From an uncultured Flavobacteriales bacterium (GTDB lineage: Bacteria; Bacteroidota; Bacteroidia; Flavobacteriales_D; Crocinitomicaceae), in contig CAJWRM010000003.1 in NCBI GenBank assembly GCA_913046365.1, positions 62,001 to 126,000 on the forward strand: DNA of 64,000 nt. The letters run 5' to 3'. Shown here piece after piece: positions 17,926 through 27,010 of the stretch. Every line of letters begins with the position of its first letter. The first letter of the stretch is position 1. The translations under genes were made by a program, and so were the position numbers. The notes beneath the pieces are model-generated. The model had not been told where the DNA came from, made no database searches, and saw nothing but the letters and a program-made list of their open reading frames with translations.

Positions 17926-18017
17926 ATTCTAATTTGAATTTGTTAAAATTAACAATTTTAAGGGCACCCTACTGAATAACTTTTCAAAGATGATTTGTGA
18001 ATTCTTTAGGTTTTACT

Positions 18018-18317
18018 TCATTTAAATCCATTAAAATGAATTTCGTGACTCCATGCCTCAGGTTTATTTCCGAACATCGGTTTTATTTTGGTCCATAAAC
18101 CTGCAAACAAATCTGATTCTCTATACCTATTCAACGCCTCCATATCATCCCAATGGCTGTAGGTCATTATTACAGTTGGATCATCGATTCCTTTCAAAAG
18201 TTTCATGCCTTGACAACCCGGAAATGAGGCTATGTTGTTTTTATGGGTTTCAAATTCGCGATAAAACTCAGTCAATTCTTCTTCTTTAAAGGAAAGCTTA
18301 ACAATGCGTACTAGCAT
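18018..18317 (-). CDS. Antibiotic biosynthesis monooxygenase (ABM) fold protein
   Basis: 99 residues, a dimeric ferredoxin-like alpha+beta barrel of the ABM superfamily. Seen are the first strand MLVRIVKLSF, the FPGCQGMKLLKG turn and TYSHWDDMEALNRYR, which mirrors the conserved 'W.s.ea...h..s' region. Members range from quinol monooxygenases to heme-degrading enzymes, and the sequence does not decide among them. Its ATG overlaps the TGA of the SAM hydroxide adenosyltransferase gene by one base (TGATG), so the two are translationally coupled. Confidence 0.75.
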   Translation of the reverse strand: MLVRIVKLSFKEEELTEFYREFETHKNNIASFPGCQGMKLLKGIDDPTVIMTYSHWDDMEALNRYRESDLFAGLWTKIKPMFGNKPEAWSHEIHFNGFK

Positions 18318-19189
18318 CAGAACAATAAGGTTTTACGTGAACCGGCGGGTGAGGACTCAATGCGCAAGCGATCGCCTTGTTTCATACCAAAAAGGATATC
18401 TGCTCCACCTGTGCTTTGTCGCGCACCACGGTTGATTGCAATTTCTAGAAGATTATTTTCATTGAAAATAGCTACACGTTCTCCTTGCTGTACAGAATTG
18501 TACGTGTCGCTAATGTGGTCGATGTAATATTTTTCGTTTGCAAATTTTATTTCATAGGGAGCATCCTGGGGTAGACGATCAAAATCTGCTTTGGAAATAT
18601 TCGTAATCAAATTCCCAAAAGAATCAACATGAATCACAATCCCTCTCACGACAAATTCCTCAATCACTGCCTTAGGAATAAGGGCTTTCTTATATTTATT
18701 TACTGCCTCAGTGAATTGACTCAATGGCTCCTCATCCATAATTTTCTTAGCCAAAGGCAAAAAGCAATTTTTCATTGGATATTTCAATTCTAAAGTGTTG
18801 CTCTTGTCGACAGTGTAACGCCATAATTCTTGTGGCTCCTTATCGTCAAGGAAGGCGCCAAAAAATCCATTATCATTAGAAATAAAGTATTGGTTGTGAA
18901 ATTTCATAACCGTCGGATGGCTAGAAACGAAGGTTGTTACATCTGAATATTCTGGTGGCTGAATCATAGGCTCACTATCTACACCAATTAAATGAATCGT
19001 CCCGTCAGGGAAGTTTTTGTAGCAGCATTGCATCTGAAAAGCAGCACTTGCAACATCAAATGGTTTGATAGAATGAGATACATCTACAATTTGCACTCCT
19101 TCCATAGCTTTTAGTATGGCTCCTTTCAGAGAAGCTATATAATAGTCTTGTAGACCTGTATCCGAGGTTAGCGTGAGGATTTGCATCAA
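18317..19189 (-). CDS. SAM hydroxide adenosyltransferase (DUF62 family)
   Basis: 290 residues matching the SAM hydrolase/chlorinase/fluorinase family: LTLTSDTGLQDYYIASLKG at the N-terminus with the catalytic-site aspartate, DVSHSIKPFDVASAAF, a GVDSE segment and the highly conserved HVDSFGNLITNI in the C-terminal half. Most bacterial members split S-adenosylmethionine with hydroxide to adenosine and methionine; halogenases carry a distinctive loop that I do not see. It is the first gene of a two-gene operon with the ABM-fold protein and is divergent from phoH. Confidence 0.85.
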   Translation of the reverse strand: MMQILTLTSDTGLQDYYIASLKGAILKAMEGVQIVDVSHSIKPFDVASAAFQMQCCYKNFPDGTIHLIGVDSEPMIQPPEYSDVTTFVSSHPTVMKFHNQYFISNDNGFFGAFLDDKEPQELWRYTVDKSNTLELKYPMKNCFLPLAKKIMDEEPLSQFTEAVNKYKKALIPKAVIEEFVVRGIVIHVDSFGNLITNISKADFDRLPQDAPYEIKFANEKYYIDHISDTYNSVQQGERVAIFNENNLLEIAINRGARQSTGGADILFGMKQGDRLRIESSPAGSRKTLLF

Positions 19190-19229
19190 GATTCTAGATT
19201 CATTATTCTAATTAAAATGATAATTTTAC

Positions 19230-19237
19230 CAAAAGTA
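19230..19237 (-). promoter_or_regulatory. -7 promoter element for the SAM hydroxide adenosyltransferase operon
   Basis: The minus strand reads TACTTTTG, an exact TAnnTTTG, 40 bases before the start codon. No -33 element at the usual distance. Confidence 0.45.
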
Positions 19238-19282
19238 ATGGAATATAAAAAAAAACCGGCTAAAAGCAACTAAAATAAGTTA

Positions 19283-20245
19283 ATGGAAGGCTCAAGAAAA
19301 ATACTTGTTAAATCGACAAACCCCGTGGAGTTTTTTGGTGTGAATAATACAAACCTTAAGTATCTCAAGAAGTATTTTCCACAGCTTAAAATTGCGTCGA
19401 GAGGTAATACACTTACCTTATCTGGTGAGGATGATTTAATTGATCAATTTGAGCATAAAATAGCCATACTTCTCAAGCATCTTGAAAAGTACAATTCCTT
19501 ATCAGAAAATAATATTGATAATTTGATGTTGGATGATGGCGCATCACTGATCGGAGGGCGACAATCTTCAGACGTGATTCTTCACGGAAATGGGGGGAAT
19601 AAAATCAGAGCACGAACCGTCAACCAAAAGAAGTTGGTCGATGCTATTGAAAAACACGATATGGTTTTTGCTGTGGGACCAGCGGGAACAGGAAAAACAT
19701 ATACTGCAGTTGCTTTGGCAGTTAAAGCCTTGAAAGCAAAGGAGGTCAAAAGAATTGTTTTGACTAGACCTGCAGTAGAGGCAGGGGAGAACCTTGGTTT
19801 TCTTCCTGGGGATCTAAAAGAAAAGCTAGACCCTTATTTGATGCCTTTATACGATGCTTTAAGGGAGATGATTCCTGCTGAAAAGCTCGCAGAAATGCTG
19901 GAGCATGGGGTGATCGAGATCGCGCCTTTAGCTTTTATGAGAGGCCGTACACTAGACAAAGCATTCGTAATATTGGACGAAGGTCAGAATACAACCATGA
20001 TGCAAATGAAAATGTTTTTGACTAGGATGGGTACAACAGCAAAGTTTATTATCACGGGGGATATGTCTCAAATTGATTTACCTTCGCGACAAAAATCAGG
20101 ACTCTCCTTTGCCTTAGATACATTAAAAGAGGTCAAGGAAATCGGTATTATTCGACTTGGTCAAAGTGATGTAGTTCGAAATAAGCTAGTCACGAAGATC
20201 ATCGAAGCATATGAAAACTATGATGCAAAAAATAAAGAATCATAA
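19283..20245 (+). CDS. phoH: PhoH family ATPase
   Basis: 320 residues, the usual length for PhoH-like (PhoL/YbeZ) proteins. An N-terminal KH-like portion (about 1-100) precedes a P-loop ATPase with Walker A GPAGTGKTYTA near residue 133 and Walker B VILDEGQNTT near 231. ITGDMSQIDLP and SDVVRNKLV are further family motifs. Homologues act in RNA metabolism together with YbeY. It is the first gene of a closely packed series: its TAA is followed at once by the purC ATG. Confidence 0.92.
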   Translation: MEGSRKILVKSTNPVEFFGVNNTNLKYLKKYFPQLKIASRGNTLTLSGEDDLIDQFEHKIAILLKHLEKYNSLSENNIDNLMLDDGASLIGGRQSSDVILHGNGGNKIRARTVNQKKLVDAIEKHDMVFAVGPAGTGKTYTAVALAVKALKAKEVKRIVLTRPAVEAGENLGFLPGDLKEKLDPYLMPLYDALREMIPAEKLAEMLEHGVIEIAPLAFMRGRTLDKAFVILDEGQNTTMMQMKMFLTRMGTTAKFIITGDMSQIDLPSRQKSGLSFALDTLKEVKEIGIIRLGQSDVVRNKLVTKIIEAYENYDAKNKES

Positions 20246-21190
20246 ATGGAAGCACTAACAAATTCAAGCTTTAATTTTAGTGGCCAAAAATCGGTCTACA
20301 ATGGAAAGGTAAGGGACGTATACCACCTAGAAAATGATGTTTTGGTCATGGTGGCTTCAGATCGTATTTCTGCTTTTGACCACATTTTGCCAAAAGGGAT
20401 TCCTTTTAAAGGACAGGTGCTTAATCAGGTGGCTACGATGTTTTTGAACGCTACTGAGGATATTGTTCCGAATTGGCTTGTTGCAACTCCTGATGAAAAT
20501 GTTGCTGTGGGAAAGGCTTGCGAACCCATTCGTGTTGAAATGGTGATTCGTGGATACCTTGCAGGACATGCTGCTCGGGAGTATAAATTGGGAAAGAGAA
20601 TTCTTTGTGGTGTTCCTATGCCCGAAGGAATGAAAGAAAACGATAAGTTTCCTGAACCGATTATAACACCAGCTACAAAAGCGGATGAGGGGCACGATGA
20701 GGATATTTCTCGTGAAGCGATTCTTGAACAAAATATTGTACCTCATGAGATATATGAAAAGCTTGAAATGTATACGCGTCAGCTTTTTGAGCGAGGTACT
20801 CAAATGGCCGCCAAACAAGGACTTATTTTGGTAGACACGAAATATGAATTTGGTCTCCTAAATGGTGAAATTATTTTAATTGATGAAATTCACACACCAG
20901 ATTCCTCCCGTTATTTTTATGCAGATGGATATGCCCAAAGACAGATAGATAATGTGCCTCAGAAGCAGCTTTCAAAGGAATTTGTTCGGCAGTGGCTCAT
21001 TGAAAATGGATTTCAAGGTCTAGAAGGACAGGAGATGCCCGTAATGCCTGATGATTTTGTAAAGGTTGTCTCTGATAGGTACATTGAGTTGTACGAAAAA
21101 ATAACAGGAAATGCCTTTCAAAGAGCTGAAAATAAGGATATTCCCAAGCGAATCACACAAAACCTTGAACAGTACCTCTCAAATTCCTAA
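20246..21190 (+). CDS. purC: Phosphoribosylaminoimidazole-succinocarboxamide synthase
   Basis: 314 residues, the longer SAICAR synthetase form common in Bacteroidota. Motifs include GKVRDVY near the N-terminus (ATP-binding strand), [19 protein letters not shown], the substrate-binding [10 protein letters not shown] and LVDTKYEFG with [12 protein letters not shown]. It condenses CAIR with aspartate using ATP in purine synthesis. It sits directly between phoH and panB with no gap and 9 bases respectively; the other purine genes are not nearby. Confidence 0.96.
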   Translation: MEALTNSSFNFSGQKSVYNGKVRDVYHLENDVLVMVASDRISAFDHILPKGIPFKGQVLNQVATMFLNATEDIVPNWLVATPDENVAVGKACEPIRVEMVIRGYLAGHAAREYKLGKRILCGVPMPEGMKENDKFPEPIITPATKADEGHDEDISREAILEQNIVPHEIYEKLEMYTRQLFERGTQMAAKQGLILVDTKYEFGLLNGEIILIDEIHTPDSSRYFYADGYAQRQIDNVPQKQLSKEFVRQWLIENGFQGLEGQEMPVMPDDFVKVVSDRYIELYEKITGNAFQRAENKDIPKRITQNLEQYLSNS

Positions 21191-21199
21191 TTTTACGTT

Positions 21200-22015
21200 A
21201 TGTCAGTACATAAAAATGTAAAGAAAGTAACCACGCATACGCTTCAGGAGATGAAGAACTCGGGTGAAAAAATTTCAATGCTCACGGGTTACGATTTCTC
21301 TATGGCGAAAATCATAGATGAATCTGGGATGGATATAATTTTGGTTGGAGATTCAGCCTCAAATGTCATGGCAGGTCATGAAACTACGCTTCCGATCACC
21401 TTAGATCAAATGATTTATCATGCATCCTCAGTAGTTAGGGCTGTGAATAGGTCACTTGTTGTGGTTGATATGCCCTTTGGTTCTTACCAAGGAAATTCTT
21501 TAGAAGCCCTTTCAAGTGCTATTAAGATCATGAAAGAGTCTGGTGGTCATGCTGTTAAAATGGAAGGCGGAAAAGAAATTCTGGATTCGATACAAAGGAT
21601 TTTAACTGCAGGAATTCCGGTAATGGGCCATCTAGGTTTAACACCTCAGTCTATATACAAATTCGGAACTTATGTTGTTCGCGCTAAAGAAGAGGAGGAG
21701 GCTGCGAATCTCATCCAAGATGCTTTGGCTTTAGAGGAGGCAGGATGTTTTGCAATTGTATTAGAAAAAATCCCTGCAGCTTTAGCTAAAAAAGTGGCTG
21801 AAACAGTCTCTATTCCCATCATCGGTATTGGTGCAGGAGGAGATGTTGATGGGCAGGTTTTAGTTGTTCACGATATGCTTGGAATCAACAATGAATTTAG
21901 TCCTAGATTTCTTCGAAAATACAACAATCTTCATGAACAAATGAGCACTGCTTTCAAGGCATACATTAAAGACGTGCAAAGTGGTGATTTTCCAAATGAA
22001 TCAGAACAGTACTAA
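21200..22015 (+). CDS. panB: 3-methyl-2-oxobutanoate hydroxymethyltransferase
   Basis: 271 residues. The TIM-barrel enzyme's signatures are visible: [36 protein letters not shown] (metal-binding Asp), [10 protein letters not shown] and [23 protein letters not shown] and [22 protein letters not shown]. It transfers a hydroxymethyl group from methylene-tetrahydrofolate to 2-oxoisovalerate, the first step to pantothenate and coenzyme A. Its stop codon abuts the start of the ABC-transporter binding protein, so it probably shares a transcript with phoH-purC and the transporter. Confidence 0.96.
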   Translation: MSVHKNVKKVTTHTLQEMKNSGEKISMLTGYDFSMAKIIDESGMDIILVGDSASNVMAGHETTLPITLDQMIYHASSVVRAVNRSLVVVDMPFGSYQGNSLEALSSAIKIMKESGGHAVKMEGGKEILDSIQRILTAGIPVMGHLGLTPQSIYKFGTYVVRAKEEEEAANLIQDALALEEAGCFAIVLEKIPAALAKKVAETVSIPIIGIGAGGDVDGQVLVVHDMLGINNEFSPRFLRKYNNLHEQMSTAFKAYIKDVQSGDFPNESEQY

Positions 22016-23092
22016 ATGAAAGCGCTTTATCTGGTGGTTTTTCTTTTGGCAGTATCCTGCACAAATTCACCAGATACAAACAAGTATAATTCTTCCATAA
22101 ATGTTTGTCAATACAGTAAATGGTTGAAAATATCAGAATCGCAAGAAGCCGTTCTTATTCAAATCCAAAACCCTGACGATACCGCTAAAATATATAGCAT
22201 TCGTTTGCCGAATTTTAACTCAAATGTTAGAAGTGGTACATATGATTTTGAAGCGCCCATTCAACGATTGGCATGCTTGTCTAGTACTCATATTGGTATG
22301 TTGGCGGAGCTAGATTTACGCGAACGCATTGTTGCTGTATCCAGTCTAAAGTATGTATATGATCCGAAACTGAAAAGCTCAAGACCTGCAGCCTTAGGCG
22401 AAGAGCAAGGCATTGATGTAGAAAAGGTTGTTAATTCGAAAGCAGAAATAATCGTATATAGTGCCTTTTCAAGCTCCTTTACCAAAGAAAAAGTGCTGAA
22501 TAAGGTAGGCGTAAAGTGCATTCCTAATTTTGATTGGCGTGAGATACATCCCTTGGGTAGGGCTGAATGGATACTTTTTTTTGGCTACTTAACAGGACAT
22601 GCTGTCGAGGCAAAATTAAAATTTAAAGAAATCTGTGAGCATTATGAGGGCATTAAGTCTAATGCCGATACTTCTCGATCTTTACGAACTTTATCCGGTA
22701 ACATCACAGGTGATTTTTGGTACGCCCCAGCAGGCGAAAGCTATCACGCACAGTTGCTGAGAGACGCTGGCTTAAATTATGTTTTTTCAGGTGAACATGG
22801 CACAGGAAGCTTATCCTATTCTTTTGAAAAAATAGTAGGTTTATCCAAAGGTTTAGATCTTTGGTTGAATCCTGGTTTTAAATCTAAGCAAGAGATTCTT
22901 CAGGCGCATCCTAAATCACGCTTGTTACCCATATTACAACAAAGTTCCTTATTTTGTTATACCCATAATTCAAATAAATATTGGGAGATTTCTGCTTGTC
23001 GACCTGATCTTGTTTTGGCTGATTATTCAGAACTCAAGAAAAGAGATAAAATGAATCCTAACAAGTTGTTTTTTTACAAAAGAGTTGAATGA
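22016..23092 (+). CDS. ABC transporter substrate-binding lipoprotein (BtuF/FecB-like)
   Basis: 358 residues with a lipoprotein signal peptide (LLAVSC, Cys15) and two TroA/BtuF-like lobes: RLACLSSTHIGMLAELDLRERIVAVSS is the usual start of lobe one, and GEEQGIDVEKVVNSKAEIIVYS the conserved mid-lobe segment. With the permease and ATPase that follow it makes a class II importer for a metal chelate such as cobalamin, heme or a siderophore. The substrate is not decided by sequence; no cobalamin riboswitch precedes it. Its end overlaps the permease start by 4 bases. Confidence 0.85.
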   Translation: MKALYLVVFLLAVSCTNSPDTNKYNSSINVCQYSKWLKISESQEAVLIQIQNPDDTAKIYSIRLPNFNSNVRSGTYDFEAPIQRLACLSSTHIGMLAELDLRERIVAVSSLKYVYDPKLKSSRPAALGEEQGIDVEKVVNSKAEIIVYSAFSSSFTKEKVLNKVGVKCIPNFDWREIHPLGRAEWILFFGYLTGHAVEAKLKFKEICEHYEGIKSNADTSRSLRTLSGNITGDFWYAPAGESYHAQLLRDAGLNYVFSGEHGTGSLSYSFEKIVGLSKGLDLWLNPGFKSKQEILQAHPKSRLLPILQQSSLFCYTHNSNKYWEISACRPDLVLADYSELKKRDKMNPNKLFFYKRVE

Positions 23093-24087
23093 ATTTACAA
23101 GGTTCTAATAAAATTCTTTTACCAATAGTAAGCTTCGGTATCGTTATACTTGGAATACTTGGTTTACTGATTGGAGATATTCCAACAGATGGTATGGATG
23201 TTTATAATGCCATTTTTAGCTATTCAGACGGCAATATTTCGGAGCTGATTATTAGAGAAATTCGACTACCTAGAGTTTGTATTGCCTTAATCGCAGGTGC
23301 CGCTTTGTCGATTGCGGGTATGCTCATGCAAACCTTATTTCAAAATCCATTGGCTGGTCCGTATGTCCTTGGAATAAATTCAGGCGCGAGCCTCATGGTA
23401 GCCATTGGGATATTATCTGGTGCAGGTTTTTTAAGCTCGGAACTTGGTTTGATTGGTTCTGCACTCATAGGTGCTTTTATTTTTGGACTATTTATTTTAT
23501 TCACGGCTTCTTTTTTGAGAAGTCAAATAGGCTTACTTCTTTTTGGTGTAATGCTTGGAAGCTTTGTCTCTGCTATTATTACGATTCTAGAGCTAAGCTC
23601 TGAGGCAGAATCATTGAAAGCTTTTGCCCTTTGGTCAATGGGTTCATTAAATGGGGTTACCATAGAGCAACTTCCTATGATATTTCTTGTTTTCATACTA
23701 GGTGGTGTGGCTTCATTATTTATTGTGAATCCACTGAATCTACTCGTTTTGGGTGAGGAAGAATGTCGATTAATGGGATACAATGTAAAGAGATTACGGC
23801 TTATGATTGTTTTTATAACCGCCTTATTTACGGGTTTGATTACAGCGTTTTGTGGACCCATCGCTTTTATTGGTTTGGCAATTCCAAACCTAACGAGAAT
23901 ACTTTTCAAAACACAGGACCACAAACTACTGCTATTTGCAAATCTGTTGTTCGGAGCTTTGTTTCTATTGAGCTGTGATATACTCATTCAGCTTTTGAGT
24001 GCGTGGATATTAATCCCCATTAATGCTCTGACCTCACTCATAGGAGCGCCTTTCGTTATTTATATCTTAATTCGTAAAATCAGATGA
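23089..24087 (+). CDS. FecCD-family ABC transporter permease
   Basis: 332 residues with about ten membrane helices. Family motifs are clear: IREIRLPRVCIALIAGAALSIAG, QTLFQNPLAGPYVLGINSGAS and CGPIAFIGLAIPNLTRIL with the ATPase-coupling loop. It imports chelated iron, heme or cobalamin with its binding protein and ATPase. It overlaps the genes on both sides by 4 bases, the mark of a tightly coupled operon. Confidence 0.92.
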   Translation: MNLQGSNKILLPIVSFGIVILGILGLLIGDIPTDGMDVYNAIFSYSDGNISELIIREIRLPRVCIALIAGAALSIAGMLMQTLFQNPLAGPYVLGINSGASLMVAIGILSGAGFLSSELGLIGSALIGAFIFGLFILFTASFLRSQIGLLLFGVMLGSFVSAIITILELSSEAESLKAFALWSMGSLNGVTIEQLPMIFLVFILGGVASLFIVNPLNLLVLGEEECRLMGYNVKRLRLMIVFITALFTGLITAFCGPIAFIGLAIPNLTRILFKTQDHKLLLFANLLFGALFLLSCDILIQLLSAWILIPINALTSLIGAPFVIYILIRKIR

Positions 24088-24785
24088 TAGAGATAAAAAA
24101 CACGGAAATAGGTTTTGATGCTTCACTGTTTGCTATCCCCGAAATGGATTTTGAGCAGGGAAAGGTGCACATCCTCATGGGTAAAAACGGAATTGGAAAA
24201 TCAGCACTTTTGAATACGTTGTCGGGACTCATTTCTCCAATTGAAGGATCGCTTACATTTGATGAAAAGCGTTTATCGGAGTATTCATACAAACATTTAG
24301 CCAAGAAAATAGCTTACGTAAGGTCAAATGTTAAAGGTGTTCCTTTTTTGACGGTGGATGCTTTTTTACTGCTTGGACGTTATCATTACAAAACCCTCTT
24401 AGGTGGTCATCGTTTAGAAGATTATGCACTCATTCAAAAAGCGAAAGACCTTTTTGGTATTGCTCATTTAGCCGATAAATTTACTAACGAGCTGAGCTCG
24501 GGTGAGCTTCATTTGTGTGCCATTGCTAAAGCATATGTGCAGCAGACTGATTATATTCTTTTGGATGAGCCGACTTCTCACCTTGATTATGCTAATAAAC
24601 GGAAGGTATATGAGCTACTAGGAAAAATGGCCAACGAGCACAATAAAGGAATCATTATATCGACGCATGATTTGGATTTGGCTTTTAAGTTTCCTTTTGA
24701 CTTTTACTTAATCGAATCGCAAAGCAAAACGCTAAAAAGTGTAAAAACATTCAAGGAGGTTGAGAAGGAGTTTGAAATGGGTTAA
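24084..24785 (+). CDS. ABC transporter ATP-binding protein
   Basis: 233 residues with a Walker A MGKNGIGKSALLN, the signature ELSSGELHLCAIAKA (LSSGE in place of the common LSGGE), Walker B YILLDEPTSHLDY and a switch histidine in IISTHDLDLAF. It is the FepC/BtuD-type ATPase of the importer and the last gene of the phoH-to-transporter series. The following 101 bases up to the esterase gene show no clear terminator. Confidence 0.9.
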   Translation: MIEIKNTEIGFDASLFAIPEMDFEQGKVHILMGKNGIGKSALLNTLSGLISPIEGSLTFDEKRLSEYSYKHLAKKIAYVRSNVKGVPFLTVDAFLLLGRYHYKTLLGGHRLEDYALIQKAKDLFGIAHLADKFTNELSSGELHLCAIAKAYVQQTDYILLDEPTSHLDYANKRKVYELLGKMANEHNKGIIISTHDLDLAFKFPFDFYLIESQSKTLKSVKTFKEVEKEFEMG

Positions 24786-24886
24786 TTACTTCTTTACTCT
24801 TATAGTCTGACAGCTTGATTGAATAGACCTATACTGAAACTAGACTTCTATAAACATCATTATATTTATATTCTAAAAAAAGAATC

Positions 24887-25921
24887 ATGTCTAAATTACA
24901 AAATACGTTCGCTAAACTTTTATTTTCTCTACCCGATAGTTTTTTAATTCGATTATCCGGATTACCACAAATGAAGGCAAAAGGTGGTCGTGCAATGGAT
25001 CCAGCGAATCAATTGCTGTTAACTACCCTGCTCAAGAAACGAATCCTTGAAATTGATGAATCAAAGACTGTACCTCAGCTACGTGATTGGTGGAAGTCTC
25101 AGTTAGCTCCTTTTGAGAATCCCCCACTGAAGGGAGTTAGCCATAGGGATATCAAAGTTCATGTTGAGGGTGATTCCATTCGTATTCGGGAGTATACTCC
25201 TTCTGGTCTTGGTACAAATGTACCGGCGCTGGTTTATTTGCATGGTGGGGGTTTTACTGCCTTTGAGATTGAGACCTATCAATCATTTTGTGAGTTTGTA
25301 TCCAAGAAACTAAATATTAAGATTTATTCAGTTGGATATCGTTTGGCCCCTGAGCATCCATTTCCAGTTCCATTAGAAGATTGCTGTGCTGCTTTTTCAT
25401 GGGTGCTTGATAATGCAGAGGAATTAGGTATAGATGCTAATCGTATATCAGTTGGGGGTGATAGCGCAGGTGGAAATCTGTCTGCAGCGCTTTGTTTAAA
25501 GAGGCGCGATTTGGGTCAGAAAATGCCTAAAGGACAGTTATTGATTTATCCATCCACCGATCTTGCAGGTTCCTTCCCCTCAGTTGAAGAGTTTGCCGAG
25601 GGTCAAGTCATTACCCGTAAACACCTGAAGTGGTTCCATAGTAATTATGTCCCGAATCCTGAAGACATGAAGAACCCTTATGCATCACCATTGTTTGCCA
25701 AAGATCATTCGGGCCTTCCATCTGCAGTCATAGTTACGGCTGGTTTCGATCCGCTAAGAGATGAGGCTCAAGCTTATGCCGATTTACTAAAGAAAGCAGG
25801 AGTTAATACGCAACATAAAGAATACTCATCACTTGGTCATGGTTTTATCGTTGCAGATGCAACGGCTGCTGTACAACAAGCAAATAAGCAAATTTGTGAA
25901 ATGCTTGAAGCTGTACTATAG
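24887..25921 (+). CDS. Alpha/beta hydrolase, hormone-sensitive lipase family
   Basis: 344 residues. The family IV esterase marks are present: oxyanion motif HGGGF, YRLAPEHPFP, nucleophile elbow GDSAGG, catalytic Asp in AGFDPLRDEA and His in LGHGFIV. The N-terminal cap (about 1-80) is helical. It probably hydrolyses short acyl esters in the cytoplasm; the physiological substrate is unknown. There is no signal peptide. The gene converges on the collagen-like lipoprotein gene with a 26-base gap and no visible terminator. Confidence 0.88.
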   Translation: MSKLQNTFAKLLFSLPDSFLIRLSGLPQMKAKGGRAMDPANQLLLTTLLKKRILEIDESKTVPQLRDWWKSQLAPFENPPLKGVSHRDIKVHVEGDSIRIREYTPSGLGTNVPALVYLHGGGFTAFEIETYQSFCEFVSKKLNIKIYSVGYRLAPEHPFPVPLEDCCAAFSWVLDNAEELGIDANRISVGGDSAGGNLSAALCLKRRDLGQKMPKGQLLIYPSTDLAGSFPSVEEFAEGQVITRKHLKWFHSNYVPNPEDMKNPYASPLFAKDHSGLPSAVIVTAGFDPLRDEAQAYADLLKKAGVNTQHKEYSSLGHGFIVADATAAVQQANKQICEMLEAVL

Positions 25922-25947
25922 GTTTTATTTTCATTCTTATAGCGAAT

Positions 25948-26982
25948 TTAATCCTTGTATACAGCGTAATCAAAGCTTTGAATGTACTTTTGAACACTTC
26001 CTTCCATACCCCTAAATCCTTCAACACCATTTGTTCCTGGAAAGCCTTGTCGACCCGCTTGCTGTCCTGATAAGGGTGTACCAGGCGTTCCTCTTTTTCC
26101 ACCCATACCACGACTTCCATATCTGCCGCCTTTTGTTTTGGTTGTCAACAAACTTTCAATTTCTGTACAGTTTTCGTGTATGTAGAGGTTTAGGTTACCT
26201 GCATTTCCACCGTTACCGCCGTTACCGCCATTTCCGCCGTTGCCAGCGTCTCCCACACGTCTCATTTTGTTGTTTTTTATGTCTCCGTCTTTACCATCTC
26301 CTCCATCTCCGCCGTTTCCACCATTACCACCATTACCGCCGGATAAATCAAAATAAATAGTATTACCTTCTTGCATCTTATAATAGAAAGGTCCTGTATT
26401 TGAATTGTTCTCTCGTGAATAGACATAAATCATATTTTCTTCCTGCCACATGTGTACGGTGTAATTTTTTGATGACCCTCCATTGGTTCCATTTGGTCCG
26501 TGCTCTCCATCTTTTCCATCTCTCCACAAAAGAGGAGTTCCCCGATTTCGTTGATGTTTTCCGCTTACACCATTAGCTCCGTTATATAAAATTTTTAATG
26601 GTCCTCTAAAATTCATGATGACCGAATCTTTTTGAATATATTTCTCATCTCTGTTGGTATATTTTATAGTCAAGTGACACTTGTCGTCATCAAATGAATT
26701 TGACTTTTTCACCACAGTGTAAAATTTAGAATTTCCCGAACGTCTTATATCAGGTGATTTAAAGGATAGATTGTTATTTTTTGACATCTCATGCTGCTTT
26801 CCATCATATGTTTGTAGCAGAATCTCTCCTTCAAATTTAGCGCCATTATTCAAGTTTTGATTGGGACTATATTCAAACCATATTGCCTCTATTTGAGAAA
26901 CCTTAATGTTTTTCAAATTTGAACAGCTTGTACCAATAAACAAAACAATTCCAATCCAAAATAATTTATTTTTCATAAGCAT
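25948..26982 (-). CDS. Collagen-like glycine-rich lipoprotein
   Basis: 344 residues with lipobox GTSC (Cys20 from the first Met; Met3 at 26976 is an equally good start). A beta-rich part (about 25-130) is followed by three glycine-rich blocks: 134-169 (GKDGEHGPNG type), 215-263 (near-perfect GGN triplets) and 285-328 (GTPGTPLSG, GFPGTNG), with short beta segments between them. GXY-like and GGN repeats suggest collagen-like or polyglycine-II helices on the cell surface. It lies 28 bases after the last polysaccharide gene and may be co-transcribed with that cluster. No function is known. Confidence 0.7.
   Translation of the reverse strand: MLMKNKLFWIGIVLFIGTSCSNLKNIKVSQIEAIWFEYSPNQNLNNGAKFEGEILLQTYDGKQHEMSKNNNLSFKSPDIRRSGNSKFYTVVKKSNSFDDDKCHLTIKYTNRDEKYIQKDSVIMNFRGPLKILYNGANGVSGKHQRNRGTPLLWRDGKDGEHGPNGTNGGSSKNYTVHMWQEENMIYVYSRENNSNTGPFYYKMQEGNTIYFDLSGGNGGNGGNGGDGGDGKDGDIKNNKMRRVGDAGNGGNGGNGGNGGNAGNLNLYIHENCTEIESLLTTKTKGGRYGSRGMGGKRGTPGTPLSGQQAGRQGFPGTNGVEGFRGMEGSVQKYIQSFDYAVYKD
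26194..26340. repeat. GGN-triplet coding repeat
   Basis: Codons for Gly-Gly-Asn/Asp repeat in two runs (residues 215-230 and 247-263), giving a GC-rich CCGCCNTTNCC pattern on the plus strand within otherwise AT-rich DNA. Such repeats can change copy number. Confidence 0.7.
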
Positions 26983-27010
26983 AGGTTTGGTTCAAGATAG
27001 TAAATTTCGT

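Noticed and set aside
26031-26360. Plus-strand open frame rich in Arg and His opposite the glycine-rich gene
   Set aside because: Shadow of the GGN repeat on the other strand; the minus-strand frame has a signal peptide and a coherent architecture.
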